DNA of 60,000 nucleotides from Membranipora membranacea (GCA_914767715.1 OU612071.1:13935493-13995492), one strand, 5' to 3'; counted from the stretch's first letter, positions 32,700-46,057 are shown. Notes: generated by a model from the sequence alone, not told the origin. Program-made: numbers and translations.

Positions 32700-34240
32700 T
32701 GATTTTACATTATAGCTAAATTTAAAGGTGTTGGGATTTTATTGTGAAACTAACGTTGAGTTTAAAAGTACACAGAATTATTAACAGCCTATCAGTAGAT
32801 GGGATTTTATTTAGATAAAAACAACACTTAATGGTGTTTTATTACAACTGTAAATTAACCCTGGTTTGCGGAGATTTCTATTTTAGCATCAGCTTAGTAT
32901 TACATCCCTGCCTTCTGCCATATATATATATGATGACCTGAACGCCAGAGTGATGAATAAGAATAGAAATAATATCGAATCCAGTACAGCACAAAACTTC
33001 CACCATCACTCCTAGTAAAAGAAGAAAGAGAATACAACTACAAGTTACCATCAACCTCAGTAATACTTGCACCAGCTGCACCTGAGTGTACAACACTATA
33101 TCATCAAAGTGAAACCACCTACCAAAAGACTGTGTCACATGTACATCAGTGGCACAACAATACGATAGACGGGAGTTAGCATTAAGACAGGAGAGCATCA
33201 GGATCGTTGTCCTATTCAGCAGTGTCTTAGATTGTAAAGTGGAATAATTTATTGTATCATATAATATATTATATTGTTGTATAATTCGGAGTAATATCAG
33301 CTTATCTGTGCTATCAGTGTTTAAATCAACACTCATCTGACATTCTATATAACCAAGGATACGAGTGCAGAGACGGTCAGGTCAGAATATTTAGAACACC
33401 TTTTAATATTTTTGACCTTATATAAATATTTTATATGTGTATTTTGTCTCCATTGAATTAAATGGTCAGGGTAATTAAATAAATAATCTTATGCTTAACA
33501 AATTAATTTTATGCCTGTCTGGTTGACACAAATAATTGGTAATCACAGCCACTTGACTCTGTAGTAGTCACAATTGTATATTCAAGGGCTATCCAAAACC
33601 TCACGCACTTGTAGACGGCCTTGTTGGCACTGTTGTCGCATATTCGACCCACTTGGGGCCGAATACCCGAGCAGAACAGACACCACTATTTTATTCATTT
33701 GGCTCATGTTTATTTTGTATGGAGTTAACTTCTTCTGGTTGAGGAAGAAGGCAACTCCATACAAAAAGTGTTTTGTTTACCTAATCAAATTTATCCACAA
33801 CATTGTTCTTTAGAATTTTGTTACAAGCAGATGTTAGTTCAATTTACTAATGACTCATAGTTGAGATGCCTTTCGACATTAAAATAAGACTTTTTTTTTT
33901 TGATTAAATGGTGGAAATAAGTTTAAACAGTCATTGTAAAAAATAAACCATGCTCTATCATACCGTCAAAGTTTCCTGTGCAAAAGGTCAGAATAGGTCA
34001 ACTCCAAAACAGTAAGTCGTAGTATGCTCCAAAATGGTAATACGCTCCAAAATAATAGTAATACGCTCCAAAATAATAGTAATATCAAAATATTGCAGAG
34101 TGATATGCTGCTGAGGGCTCTCCAAAAAGAACTGACCTGCCTTGATGTTCCCCCGGATTTTATATGCACAGGGGTTCACCACGGCGGGTGCGCATGGCCA
34201 AAAAACCGGAGATTGCATTTGCCCATCCTCTTGACAAAAG
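32700..34240. other. Repeat-rich gap without a supported gene
   Basis: Contains a fragment resembling the left part of R (33455-33570, tggtcagggtaattaaataa) and a short hairpin (33718-33770, ttttgtatggagttaact pairing with aactccatacaaaa). Open frames of 60-150 codons overlap on both strands without splice signals or recognisable motifs. Confidence 0.4.
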
Positions 34241-34248
34241 CGGAGATT

Positions 34249-34625
34249 TGATTTAGATTTTTTTTCTGATAAAAAGGTTTCAATTATCTATATCATTTAA
34301 ATGTTTGCGTTTGGACCCTCCAAAAAGACGGACGTTGGGCTTTAATTTATGTCTAATAAAAAGGTTTTAATTATATATATTATTCAAATGTCAGCGTTTA
34401 ATCCCCTCCAAAAAGGCGGAGTTTGGGCTTTAATTTATGTCTAATAAAAAGGTTTTAATTATATATATTATTCAAATGTCAGCGTTTAATCCCCTCCAAA
34501 AAGGCGAAGGTTGGGCTTTAATTTATGTCTAATAAAAAGGTTTTAATTATATATATTATTCAAATGTCAGCGTTTAATCCCCTCCAAAAAGGCGGAGGTT
34601 GGACTTTAATTATATACATTATTTT
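34249..34625. repeat. 88-bp tandem satellite
   Basis: Units start at 34337, 34425 and 34513, exactly 88 bases apart, with a diverged unit before them (34249-34336) and a partial one after 34601. Landmarks per unit: ctttaatttatgtctaataa, tattcaaatgtcagcgttta and cccctccaaaaaggcg. The inner units differ at only a few positions, so expansion is recent. Confidence 0.85.
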
Positions 34626-34789
34626 GAAGTGGTTGACGTCGTCTGGTATCACCTGGCTCCATTCTCTTTATCTGAAATCTCCTGAGCTGTGAGAACTTGA
34701 GATCTCACACTGTCATGTACCAGATCATCAACAGATATTAAAATCTGCAATATATATAACTTGTGATGATTTAAATGGACTGTGTATTA

Positions 34790-36660
34790 TAATAACCTTG
34801 AATTAAATTTAAGTTCAAACTTGTGACGACGTCTAGCGCATTAAGCTCATGTGGAGTAGATAAACAGTGCATGTATTACATTTTGTCAGGAGATTAATTG
34901 ATATCGTTCATTGATGACCATCAGAATATAAAGGAACAGTGTATTGTCTGTCAGCCTATCGTAGATCAGTGTATCGTTTATCAGTGTATCTTTGAGACCC
35001 TTCTGTGGGTTATATAATGATTTCATAATTCAGGCGAAGGCTTTCAGTGCTAAACTAAATAGAACCCAAAACTGAATAGAAAAGCCCACTCGCTCATCAG
35101 AGTAGACTCGGAGCAAGCTAACTACACCTTGTTGTGTACACGGCCCAGTCCCTTTCTCACATTTCCCAAACGAAGTTGGAGCAAAGAAGCCCGGTGGTTT
35201 CAGTCTCACAGTAATGACTGACAGCAAAGTTATAAGTACTATCCATATACATTGGTTCAACACCAGAACTTATCACTAACCAAGGTGGTGAAATGCACAA
35301 ATCTAAATCAGGGACAAACAGGAACCTCAAAAAACATACAGGGCTACACTATGGTACCACCAGTTATTGAAAGGCAGTTACCATATATCATCAGTTTCGG
35401 AGGAAGAAAGTAAAAAAAAAAATTGTTTTAACCTGTAAACCACTGAGATCTAGCAGTCTTGGACAGCAGATGTTCAAAACAAAACTGCAATGTGATTTAC
35501 AAAGAAATGCAGTGAGCCCATAGATCTGCTATTAACAGCAGATTCAGGCAAAGGTGGATTGAAAAAGAAACTGCAGTAAAGGCTTAACGCACAGTATGAA
35601 CCAACAGCTAATTTGGACAAAAGGATCGGTTCAGATGCAGTTTGCTGTGTAACATCTACATTATATATTCTCAACACCTGGGCAGTCTTGCATGGACTCC
35701 TCGATTATATTTGTAAAAAGAACTACAACAAACACAAATTGGGTCACCTTGAAAATCGCAACTTAGTGATGGGTATGAGCCAATAGGTAAGATTAATGGC
35801 CATGTATTTTTACAGGGGTTGAGTATGGTAGAACCCGAAGCATCGAAGGCCACAATAAATGGAGTTAAAAAATGGGATTACTCGTCAAAGATGTTATTCT
35901 AGATTGTTTAACCAAGTTACTATAGAATTGCTTGTTTTTGTGTTTTTTGTTCGGATGGTACTACAGTATACAATTAGCTTGTTTTGTCTAGTGATTATTG
36001 AATGATATGTTTTTGTTTAATATTATGATATCATATTAAATGGTGTGGTTTTGTATCTGCTGGTTCTCCAATGGTACAATGTACAGTTATGCCATTGTTA
36101 AGGATTAAATTAAGAACAGATCATAGGCGTTGGGAGTGGGAAGCTTAGACATGCAAAATGGTTACAGAGTATGATTGGGATATGATGTGGCCTTACTGAG
36201 GTCGGTCATTGTTTGAAACAGTCTGGTTCTTTGTTTTCTTATTCTTTGTTTGAAATAGTCTGATATGCCTTTGTCTTGTAAAATGAGGGCGTCACATGAA
36301 TGTAGTTTTAAGCGTAGTAACCAGTTATGGTATTTTAAGGTGAGGGTGTATGTTTGGTACAAAATGTGATGATGATGTGGTGTTTGTGGGGAGAGACAGA
36401 CTCAGAGAGAGTGAGAGAGTTTGGCAAAATCACCACGCAGCGTTATACTGAAAGAAAGAAGGTGTGCTCGACTCGATATTAAGAACTCATATAATGTAAT
36501 ATATATTATAATAACAAATTAAACTCTTTTAAACAATGAATAAACAATTTAAATTTATACAAACTCAGTGAAGTTTATTATACTTGACATATTTAGGACA
36601 AGGTAGGGCTATCTGCCCCACCAGTGCGCGTCAGTTTGAACCCTATCTTTGGTGGCCAAT
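34790..36660. repeat. Repeat R, copy R3
   Basis: Collinear with R1, with drift and small deletions. Carries aatcaccacgcagcgttata (36429-36448) and the uninterrupted right end aggacaaggtagggct (36595-36610), which is the empty site for the 29427-29833 foldback element. Confidence 0.6.
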
Positions 36661-37093
36661 ATAGGGCTGATTGGGCTGTTGGGGGAGTCATTTTAATAAC
36701 AGTTTTTTAGCTAGAGTGTGCTTGGAATGTAATAAGGATAACTATTATCATCATAAGTACTTTTGTTATTACTAGTATTATTATTTATTAGTTATGTTTA
36801 TTAGTGCTGTGTACTGAAACATAATTTAATAATTATCAATTAAAAGAAAATATATTAAATCATTGAATTCAAAGAGAATATCAGTCCAACATAGCCAGGG
36901 CCAAAACATTATCGAAAGCACCAAGAAAAGCCAAAGAGGCTGAGAACAGACTGACATTGAGACAAAATAGGAGAGTAAGCCATAACGATATAGGAGGTAT
37001 GGGAGTCATCTGCCAGTCATTAATAATAGACTGACAGACTATTCTGCTACCATAGAATTTATTGAACTACCAAATTAGTGGCAAGCTGTATCA

Positions 37094-38290
37094 GTAGTAT
37101 ATACGATGCACTTGGAACCCCTTTAAGCAGGCTTTTTTGCCGTTTTCGGCTGAAATCGCCTTTTTTACGGCTAAAAATCACCCGTAGTCAGGCAAATTGC
37201 CTGACATTGCCTGAAATATTGTCTGCAGGATGAGTGAACAACATAATCTTCCTTCAAACCTAAATGAACGTAATGACTAAACATTATTTGGGACTTGAGC
37301 TAACACATGAATCCATATATGACAAAGTCATTATAAATATGGTGAGAATCTGAGATCTGAGATTCAGAAACGGCAAGGGATATCTCGATTTGAGGATCGC
37401 GAGAATTTTGCGTAAAACTATAGTTGATCATACCCATTCAAACCCTCTCCCCAATGATTTAGGTGATTGGTGATTGGATATTATTTAACTTTAAATTATC
37501 TTTTTGTTTTTTAAACTCTTATCATTGAGAAAAATAATCTTACTAATAGTTTATTGTAACCGTTTCGAGGTCATTCGTAATGTTTAATTGTGACCTTTGT
37601 GTCAAAAAATTCACGAGAAAAGCTTCATTAAAACTTCATAAAAACTCTGTTCATTTTGGAAAGAAACGTAAGTGCAACACGTGCAATAAACTTTATTCTT
37701 CCAAATCTTATATGAAAAAAACATGAAAAAAACCCACCAAACAATCAGCCCTATACCAACTGTCAGTAATCCAACACCATTACCACTCCCTGTCAATCAA
37801 TCAAACCAACGTAATACCTCACAATCGTATTTCAGTGAATCAGTAGATGCCATTGTTCGCGAGCATTTCAGCAGTATAAAGCGTTACAAAACATTGCTCA
37901 AGGTCTAATATATTTAATATTGATATTTTGATCGGTTCCCTTAACAAAGAAGATTTCCTGAAAATATTTCACCAGCATAGAGGTGTTTTTAAAGTCAATG
38001 CTAGTGCAGGATTCATAATAAGACATAAAGTGACAGGTGATTTTTAAAATACTTTCACTCTTCGTCCGGAAGTAAAGATACTATTTTACCTTATCCCGTA
38101 ACGGTTACAAGCAAACAAGAGTTGGAAAAATTTTCAGATTTAATTTTATTTATTGATATTGCTGATTTATTAAAAACCCGTGTTCCTTCAAGTGCCTGGC
38201 AGATATATTTAGCCATAAAACAGGCGATTTTAGCCAAAAACAGGCAAAAAAGCCTGCTTAAAGGGGTTCCAAGTGCATCGTATATACTAC
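37094..38290 (+). mobile_element. 1197-bp inverted-repeat element carrying a zinc-finger coding relic
   Basis: Perfect terminal inverted repeats of at least 45 bp start gtagtatatacgatgcactt and include cccctttaagcaggcttttt. Imperfect pairing continues inward to about 90 bp. Both sides are flanked by ctgtatca (37086-37093, 38291-38298), an 8-bp target duplication. hAT, P, Merlin and KDZ-type transposons all make 8-bp duplications, but the termini match none I can name. The only coding sequence inside is a broken C2H2 zinc-finger protein (separate entry). No transposase motif is seen. Confidence 0.8.
37580..38232 (+). pseudogene. Broken C2H2 zinc-finger protein inside the inverted-repeat element
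   Basis: The first frame (37580-37726) has one full C2H2 finger (C4, C7, H20, H25) and the start of a second (C32, C35). The expected His of finger two is lost by a shift in an A tract just before the stop. The reading continues in other frames: 37723-37908 (a Pro/Ser/Asn-rich linker, then V-D-A-I-V-R-E-H-F), 37913-38047 (ending near V-T-G-D-F) and from about 38048 into the right terminal repeat. At least three frameshifts are needed to connect them, so this copy is dead. The C-terminal part (F-K-V-N-A-S-x-G-F-I-I-R, later S-A-W-Q) looks like a conserved globular domain. I think I have seen similar zinc-finger proteins repeated in other invertebrate genomes, but cannot name the family. Confidence 0.55.
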
Positions 38291-38514
38291 CTGTATCAAT
38301 CTATAGGAGGATGGGTAGTAGGTGATGGAACCCAAACAGAGGGCTCCAGCTAATTGAGGTGTCTGCCTTTGCAGCGAGGCTTACAACCGCTATTGCCTTA
38401 ATACTAGGCACGGCAGAAGGTTTCAGGCCAGGCAAGCCAATTAGGTGTTTAAAATAAGATGGGTAATGAGGCAACTGCGGTTGAAGGTTCCAACCTGAGC
38501 TGTGTGTAATCAAA

Positions 38515-38745
38515 TCACTTTCTCTGCAATCTTTCAATTGTATTCAATAGCCTTCCACTACAGATCAGGTCTGCAAACGTTTTGAAGGTATTTCGACAAC
38601 ATGCATTTATGTATTTCATGTCTTAGACATAACCATTTTCATTATTAGGCTTTATCTTCCATATTTCTTCATTTATTTGTTTTTGTTTTGTTTTGTTTTG
38701 TTTTGGCACACTCAAAAGAACATTAAGATTGCTTGGCAATAAAAA
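38515..38745. repeat. Dispersed repeat F, third locus
   Basis: Resembles 9745-10005 and 31835-32030. Includes a (TTTTG)n stretch at 38680-38705 and ends ggcaataaaaac. Confidence 0.5.
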
Positions 38746-38759
38746 CTTTTTTGAAAATG

Positions 38760-40440
38760 TGTAGGCGACTTGAGGAGTTGGAGAATGAACAAAGAGACTG
38801 AAAATAACATTATAATCTAATACAATTAATGTTTTACCTATTACGTATGTGGTTGTAATTCGATGAATGCTTATTATTATTCCCACTTTATTTTTTATAG
38901 ATTAATGATTATTATACATATTTATGATAGCAATAAAACGGAACTATGGTCATTAAAAATCCGAATCTGTGATGGGTTGAGGTTTTGTTATGTAGCTCTG
39001 GAATCATTGGAAAATTCAATGACTCAAACAAAAGAAAAGGGGAACGGGAATTTTTTTAGTGCTGAGGAATGTGGAAGATAAATTTCAAATTAATCTCATA
39101 ATTTTAGAATCTCATATTTATGGCGAGTCGGGAAACACAGACTCCATTGGAAGGTTTAGGAAACACAATCAAAGGAATATTGAGAAAAGTGCTCAAATCT
39201 AAACTTAAAGCAATCAATAGGGAGCAGGTAGCGCAAATCAAAGCCAATTTTACCACATATCCCAGCGAACAAGGGAAAGGCGAATCAGGCAACAATATTG
39301 TTACCTTGTCAGATTAAGATAGTGCTAAGGGAGGAGATTTATCAATGTATCAGTATATTCAGAATATCTGATTCTAACCATTTTACACTTGTAGCACCAT
39401 AATTACTTAGCTTTCTTTTATCCATACACTGTTACACACCCAGTCATATGCAGCAAGGCAATTATGTGCTAGTGTCAATTTAGCCACCGAAGTGGGCACT
39501 CTAGTGTGTACGTCACCATCACACCACTGATTTTATGAGATACAATATCTTACATCAGTACAGCAGACGCTGACTTTGTTACTATGTCAGCAGATCATAC
39601 TCAACATTCTATTTAACCGTACTGTTTTCTATTCTACCAAACGGATAACATCTACAATAGTTGTAAGTGCAGCTAGAATATTTGTTTGATATGATTATTT
39701 TGCTCTAGTAGTTTTTTGTCATCTTCAATACTTGAGGACAGATTGACAGCACGTCAGCAGTAAATTCACCTTTACCAATTATTGTTGCTTTTCAATTAAC
39801 GCAATGTGTTTGATAATATGATACTTGAATTGATCATTTAGAACACTGAGATTCACTTTGTATTTCTGTGTAAATTTATTGCGCTTACAAATAAGCATGT
39901 ATTTAGGATTTGTAACCATTTCTTTCAGATAAAGATCTACATCTATACGTTAATCATTAGACCAGATCTTAACTATTTATCCTACCTACTGTATGTTAAC
40001 GGAGGGTCAGTATTTTTGTAAGTGTAATAATAATAATCATGTAACATCATTCTTTGCATTCAAATGTTTCATTCAATATGAATCGCATCGAATAGCAAGC
40101 AACACCTAACGTTATTGACAGCATAATAATTAATAATATCAAATTGTATTTCGCTGAGGCTGATTTTTCATACATATAGCACCTTTGCTTTGTATCATCA
40201 CCACACTATGCCAGTTTTATTATTTACTTTGAATTTTATTATTCAGGGTACCAGCTCGTGACATTACACAAATAAACGTCTGTGTGGCTAAAACTCTCCT
40301 GATATATTAACATACCGGTACAATCAAGAGTATCAAATCCTGAGAGCTTTACGCAACCCCCATCAAAGCCTAATCCCATATCAAGCAGTACACTTTTTAT
40401 CAGTGGGATTTTAAACGTCAATATGGGTAGTATCAAAACC
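38760..40440. other. Gap without a supported gene
   Basis: One frame at 39120-39317 (65 codons, ATG start, Lys/Gln-rich, no motif) is not backed by splice signals or repeats. The rest is AT-rich, with stops in all frames. Confidence 0.4.
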
Positions 40441-42160
40441 ACCATTCAGAGATTATCCTTGTTAGAAAACCTTGAGAACAATATCATCTAGACTGCCACG
40501 CAGCTGAATAACCTTTTGTGAATGTGGAATAAATAAAGAGCTTCGGATCCATCATAAAACGCCATCAGAAATTGAACAATAATCACTTTCGAGAGACAAA
40601 GAGAAGCTCAGGTCAGATTGATTAGAACGAAACTTTTATTTCAAATCATTTATATATACACAATTTATCTCATGTAATTTTAATGGTCAGGGTAATTAGA
40701 TAAATAATCTTTTGCTCAATGAATTAATTTTATTCTTGTCTTGTTGACACAAATTACACAAATTAGAATTGACTCTACAGTAGTCAAGATAGTGCAGTCA
40801 ATTACATGTGAGTGTGTGGCTTGTTGGCGCTTTATGTATCATCAGAGCTGAAATATTGAATAAGTTTCATAGATCAAAAAGCTACAGCTCAGTCTTTCAA
40901 AGGGAAATTTTATTGAATTGTATTGTACTGGTTATACTGATACGACAGAAATTGCAGCAGCACGGCATCAAAGCTGCAGTACATACAAAATGAGACATAA
41001 TGATCATTTTAAATCAACTGAATGATATAAAATTGCATATTATTATAGGAGCTTTGGACTAAAGCTAAGTGAAAAATTGAGCTGTGTGATAATTCTAATT
41101 CTAATTCCAGGTGTGTCCAGTGCATTAATTTCAGTGGAGTACATTAATCTGCGTGTGTATATTAAATTTTGTCAGGAGATCAATTGATATTGCTCATAAA
41201 TCCCATCATTTCTTGTCAGATCAATGTATCGGTATTATTGAGTATAGAGACCCTCTTGTAGCTTGATTAATCATAGATTTTAGAGTGATGGCTTAAAGTG
41301 CACCATCCTGAGGCACATTAAACCCTAAACATAAATAAAAGCCCACTCGCTTATCAAAGAGAAGACTTGGAGCAATCCAACTACACCTTTTTATGTATGC
41401 TCCCAAATTGATTTATCACACTGATATTAGTACTTCTCCAAAAAAAAGGAAAAATAGAAGAGCATAACAGATTTAAAAAGGGCCAAAAGAAGCAGAAACA
41501 CAATAAATACCCCAACACATGAACCACACACCAAATGGAAGACATTGAAAATGGACCACACGCCAAATTTGCCCATGGGGGATATTTTCCGCTTAGCAAA
41601 ATGGACCACTTCAAAAGCAACAATAGCAAAGAATCTCAGTGGTTTCAGTATCAGGATTATGACTGACCACAAGGTTCTAGGTTCTATCCATTTATATTAG
41701 ATTCGATATCCGGATTTATCGCTAAATAACCTGGTGAAGCAAAATAAACGCATGGATCTCAAACAGTGATGAACAGAGACCTTGAGAACAGATACTGCAA
41801 AATCAATCATGGTATGTTAGGGTGAGGTTTGGGCATTGTTGAGAAGGTTTGAGAAGTAATTATATTTATGAGTACATTAGATGATGGCAAGTATCTGACG
41901 TGGTTGTGGTGATGAGGGCAGCGAGAGTTTGGCAGAATCACCACGCAGCGTTATACTGAAAGAAGGAAGGGTCGTTCGACTCAATATTGTGAATTCATAT
42001 GATGTAATATATAGTATAATAACAGATAAACTCTTTCAACCAATAAATCAATAATTTAATCGATACAAAGTCAAGAAGTTCATTTAACTTGGAATATTTA
42101 GGACAAGGTAGGGCGGTCTGCCCCAACTGTTGCACATCCGTTAGAAACCTATAGTAGTGC
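40440..42160. repeat. Repeat R, copy R4
   Basis: Carries ctgccacgcagctgaataac (40494-40513), gtgtgataattctaattcta, caaatggaagacattgaaaa (41532-41551), a tRNA-like segment (41626-41690) and accacgcagcgttatactga (41939-41958). The middle is shorter than in R1, with a deletion near 41790. Confidence 0.6.
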
Positions 42161-42679
42161 ATACGTAGTATTGCAGTTTAAATGTGATTCAAGCTGATCA
42201 AGATATCAAACCATCAGTGTGTAACCGTAGAGCATAGATTCATACCATCAGTATATATATTACCTGAGTAATAAGCTGGCAGCGTAAGTTGAATTGCATA
42301 TTATATGTGACAAGCCTAACCATAGTTGATCTCAGTTGGAAGGTTATATACATGTGTGTTTTGGCAAGCATCCCATTGGTAAAAGGTATGGTCGAGACAT
42401 GATGTGGACTTGCTGGTGTTGGTTATTGTCTGGAAGGGTCTGCTGATAAAGTTATGTTTCAGTCTAATAAAAATGTGGGCGCCTCAAGAATGTGGTTTTA
42501 GGCGCAGTATACAATAATGATATGCTTAGGTTTTACTTGTGATTATAATTATTATGATTGTTTTGTATAAAATATGATAGCGATTGAATGATGTGGTTTT
42601 GGTTATGGGTTACGACATGATGCTGGTGGGGAGTATTGAGTATTGTCACATTAATTTGAATATAAGCCACCACCATAAT

Positions 42680-42920
42680 TGAGCCACCAGCAGGGAGAGG
42701 GGCAGAGAGTGTTTTGGCGCAATCAAAACTTTGCTGGTGTTGGTAAACTGACTCTCTTTGGTAAATCTATACACGAAGATCCGTTTGGCAGTACGTATTG
42801 AAATATAATAATATGTTATATATATTATAATAACTTTTAAACAAATCTACACAAGCTCGGTGAGGTTTATTTAACTTGAGTTAGTTAGGATAGCGGAGGG
42901 CTTCTGCCCCAACATAAGTT
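42680..42920. repeat. Repeat R, right-end fragment R5
   Basis: gggagaggggcagagagtgt and a degenerate acaagctcggtgaggtttat-type ending followed by agcggagggcttctgcccca. The left part is absent. Confidence 0.45.
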
Positions 42921-43364
42921 AGAACCCTATAGATCCAGCATGTTAGGTTGTCAAATGTCAGCAGTTATAAGTTGTTAAGAAACACAACCAGTCGAATTAT
43001 TCTGCAGACCCGACCTTAACCTCGAAATTACCTCAAACTGACAGCAACTAGTACACAAAATGCTACCTATGAACTTGATATGACCTTCAAACGACAGGAC
43101 TCAGACAAACTGAAATAGGAGAAAAACAACTTAAGATTTTTTTTTCGGATATGATCGCTTTTACATGCTAAATTAAAATATAAATTAGATGATGATAATT
43201 GATTAAAATGTAAGCTCAATTTCAACTATATCATTGACAAATGTTTGATGATGAAATGCACTTAACTGCGTAACAGTGAATATACTATCCGAGGCTGTGC
43301 ACATCCACACCATCCATGATCTGCTTGCTTGACTGCGCGGTTGACATATCGGTCTTGTCAGAGC

Positions 43365-43470
43365 TGAAATATTAAATAAAGCATTGAATAAAATATTAAA
43401 TGAAATATTTAGAAAAATATTAAAAAACATTAGATAAAATATTAGATAGAATATTGAATAAAATATCAAA
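43365..43470. repeat. AATATTGAATAAA-like short tandem array
   Basis: Degenerate units of about 12-18 bases, such as aatattgaataaaatatt, repeated roughly seven times. Confidence 0.65.
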
Positions 43471-43499
43471 TAAATTGCATTATGTAAGTTTGATTGACT

Positions 43500-46000
43500 C
43501 ACTAATCAACAATGTGTGGGTCTTGTAGATAGAAGACACTGTGTGGTAATCATAAGCAGATGGTAAGATACCATTAATAAGCGTGATATGAGTGAAACAG
43601 CGTAGCACATAATCAAGCAGTGTTTTCAGGTCGCAATCAAGGTTAGGTTCAGGTCAGCGTTATTAAAAATGCCACAAATGCTCACTTTTTTAGATTTTAT
43701 CCATATCAATCTAGGAGTAAATTAAATGCCAGACATTGTCTAAGAAAAGTTTCCAATTCAAATGCAGTTGCTTTGCATCTGAATAAGGAGTGTTGTACCT
43801 CGCCGTTGGGAGAGAGCCAACTCTTTTCTCAACAAGTCAAAAGCAGAACTTGACAAGCTTTGACAAACTTGACAAGCTGTGTTCATTCCAATTGCAATAC
43901 TGCTGGTATCCTAAACACTGAAGAATAACTTTTGTGTGAACACCCAGCAACGATGAAAAAACCACCTGTTCACTTTACAAGCTCACTGTGAACTACCTTA
44001 ATGGGAGTACTATACAACAAATGCTGGTATCTTTTAATCACCAGAACGAGAACAAGAACATTCTATAAACACTTATGATCACTGCAACAACCGATTGATT
44101 GTTTCTAGAATATGATACTAATACACATGAAGAATAATGGCCAGATCCTATGGAGCACGGAGATTCCAAATCTTGTATCCATTAGAAAAAAAAACAGAAA
44201 GTGATACATCATGGTGTAAATAACTATTGTATTACGTCAGTGCATATTATTCTGTAGGCAACAACACATTTTTGTCAAAAGGAGAGATCAAAACTAATTT
44301 TTTTTGTTGATGCGATGAAAAACAACCATTGAGATAGCAGTGCACAAACTCTGCGCACAATGCTGGTAGTGGCATTTCATCATCAATCACAGGGTGGGAT
44401 GGGTTGTGGTCTCTAATAAAATGCCACTCACTACCAGCATTCTGAGCATAGTCTGGAGCAGAAATGGGGGCCATTCAATTTGGAATGAGCAATGCTTTAC
44501 TAAAGCAAGTTATCACTATCACATCGCTTAAATGTATCGCCCACTTGCTCATTAAATTAGACCAGTTTTGTTGCTCGCCCTGAATCTAGAAAGTTTTATC
44601 ATTGAGCCAATGGTCTCCCGGGTCTGCAGTCAGACTAGAGCAAGCTCAGACTGTACTGATATCGGGACAAAAAACCAAGTAACACAATGGTTTCTCACTC
44701 GGTATCACAGGGTATCTTGCTATAAATGGACGTGAGTTTTTTATCCAAGATCAGAAGTATGTAAAGCATTCATTCACTTTGTATCAATGGCCGCCGTACA
44801 ACACAATGCACAACAAACTTTCTATAGTACAGCTTGATATTGATATGTACCCATGACTGCTTGTCTCTACACGTACCGGTGGGAGGGGGAGGGGTAGATG
44901 GGGCAAGAGTCTGAGGGCTCAGACTACATGTACTATAGAGGAGTAAATGCTATGTAAAGTATTTTTGAGCCAGTTAGGTGACTCAATGTTAGTAAGCACC
45001 AATTTTTGGCTAGCTGAGGTCTATATAAAGTAATGAGTGAGTAAATTTTAGCTATCTTTAAAATTAGCTATTTCAAGGATGTGCAAAATGGCACGAATGC
45101 TTCACAGGGTAGTGTCTGGTTCTGACAGCTCTGGGTCAAGAACCCTCTATTTAACAAAAACTGTGTATGAGGATCTGTTTTGTCCTAGGTCTTAGCTTCA
45201 CGGTTGAGTAATAGAACACTTGTGGCAGACAATTGTAGAGATGTGGCAAACTTTGATGACAAATAAGCCATCCATCGGAACCGTTGCTTGGTAGCATTGC
45301 TTTCGCAATTGCACATTGTTGTTTTGCTTACCGCAAAGGTCCTGTTGATAAGGGGACTGTCTGAATCTGCATCTTTCGTAGTATAGCTTCATGTAGGATC
45401 CATAGGTCTCATGAACTGACTCTGATTACCTGTCTGTATTACCTCGATATGGGAATATTGTTCAACCTGTAACAAAATACAAACAAATTGTCAAAATCAG
45501 AAGATCTAATCCTTCAAGACCTTCCGAGTAGCTTTTAGTCAAGAGTTTGAATCAGATAAACTCAAATAATCTCATAGATACTCATCAGAAGAAAAATTTG
45601 AGGATGTAATTGTGCATACTGATAAAAGCACAGCACAAGGTAGATAAACAAGCAATAACAGAAATAAAATGCAGCAGATACATTTGAATCGGCTACATCT
45701 GCAAAATACCAGATACACTGATATATATCATATTGATTAGAGAACACATCTGACCCTGACCAAGCATATGGTTATTAATGTATGGTACATATTAAGTTTG
45801 ACTGGTCCACAGTGTCAGCAACTTACAGCTGGTTGCTTGTAAAGCATTAGCAAATGACCTTTTGAAGGGTGTTGTCGGGGCATCAATCAATGCATACCTA
45901 GCTAGCGTATAAGCTGCCAGGTTCAAGCTAAATCCAGTTGCTGACACAAATTTTTAAACTCAAGGAATATCTCCACAAATAGTCACTATGATTAGGCCTA
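43500..46000. other. Gap without a supported gene
   Basis: Contains a hairpin MITE-like palindrome (arms 44330-44378 and 44415-44462; aatgctggtagtggcattt against aaatgccactcactaccagc) and a G-rich run (44881-44905). Nothing else was recognised. Confidence 0.4.
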
Positions 46001-46016
46001 CCACCAATCCAAGTAA

Positions 46017-46017
<1 letters not shown>

Positions 46018-46057
<40 letters not shown>

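Noticed and set aside
33574-33813. Plus- and minus-strand frames that mirror each other
   Set aside because: A local palindrome (33718-33770) explains the shared segment, and no coding motif is present.
39120-39317. Small Lys/Gln-rich ORF
   Set aside because: It has no splice signals, homologous copy or motif, and a frame of 65 codons can occur by chance here.
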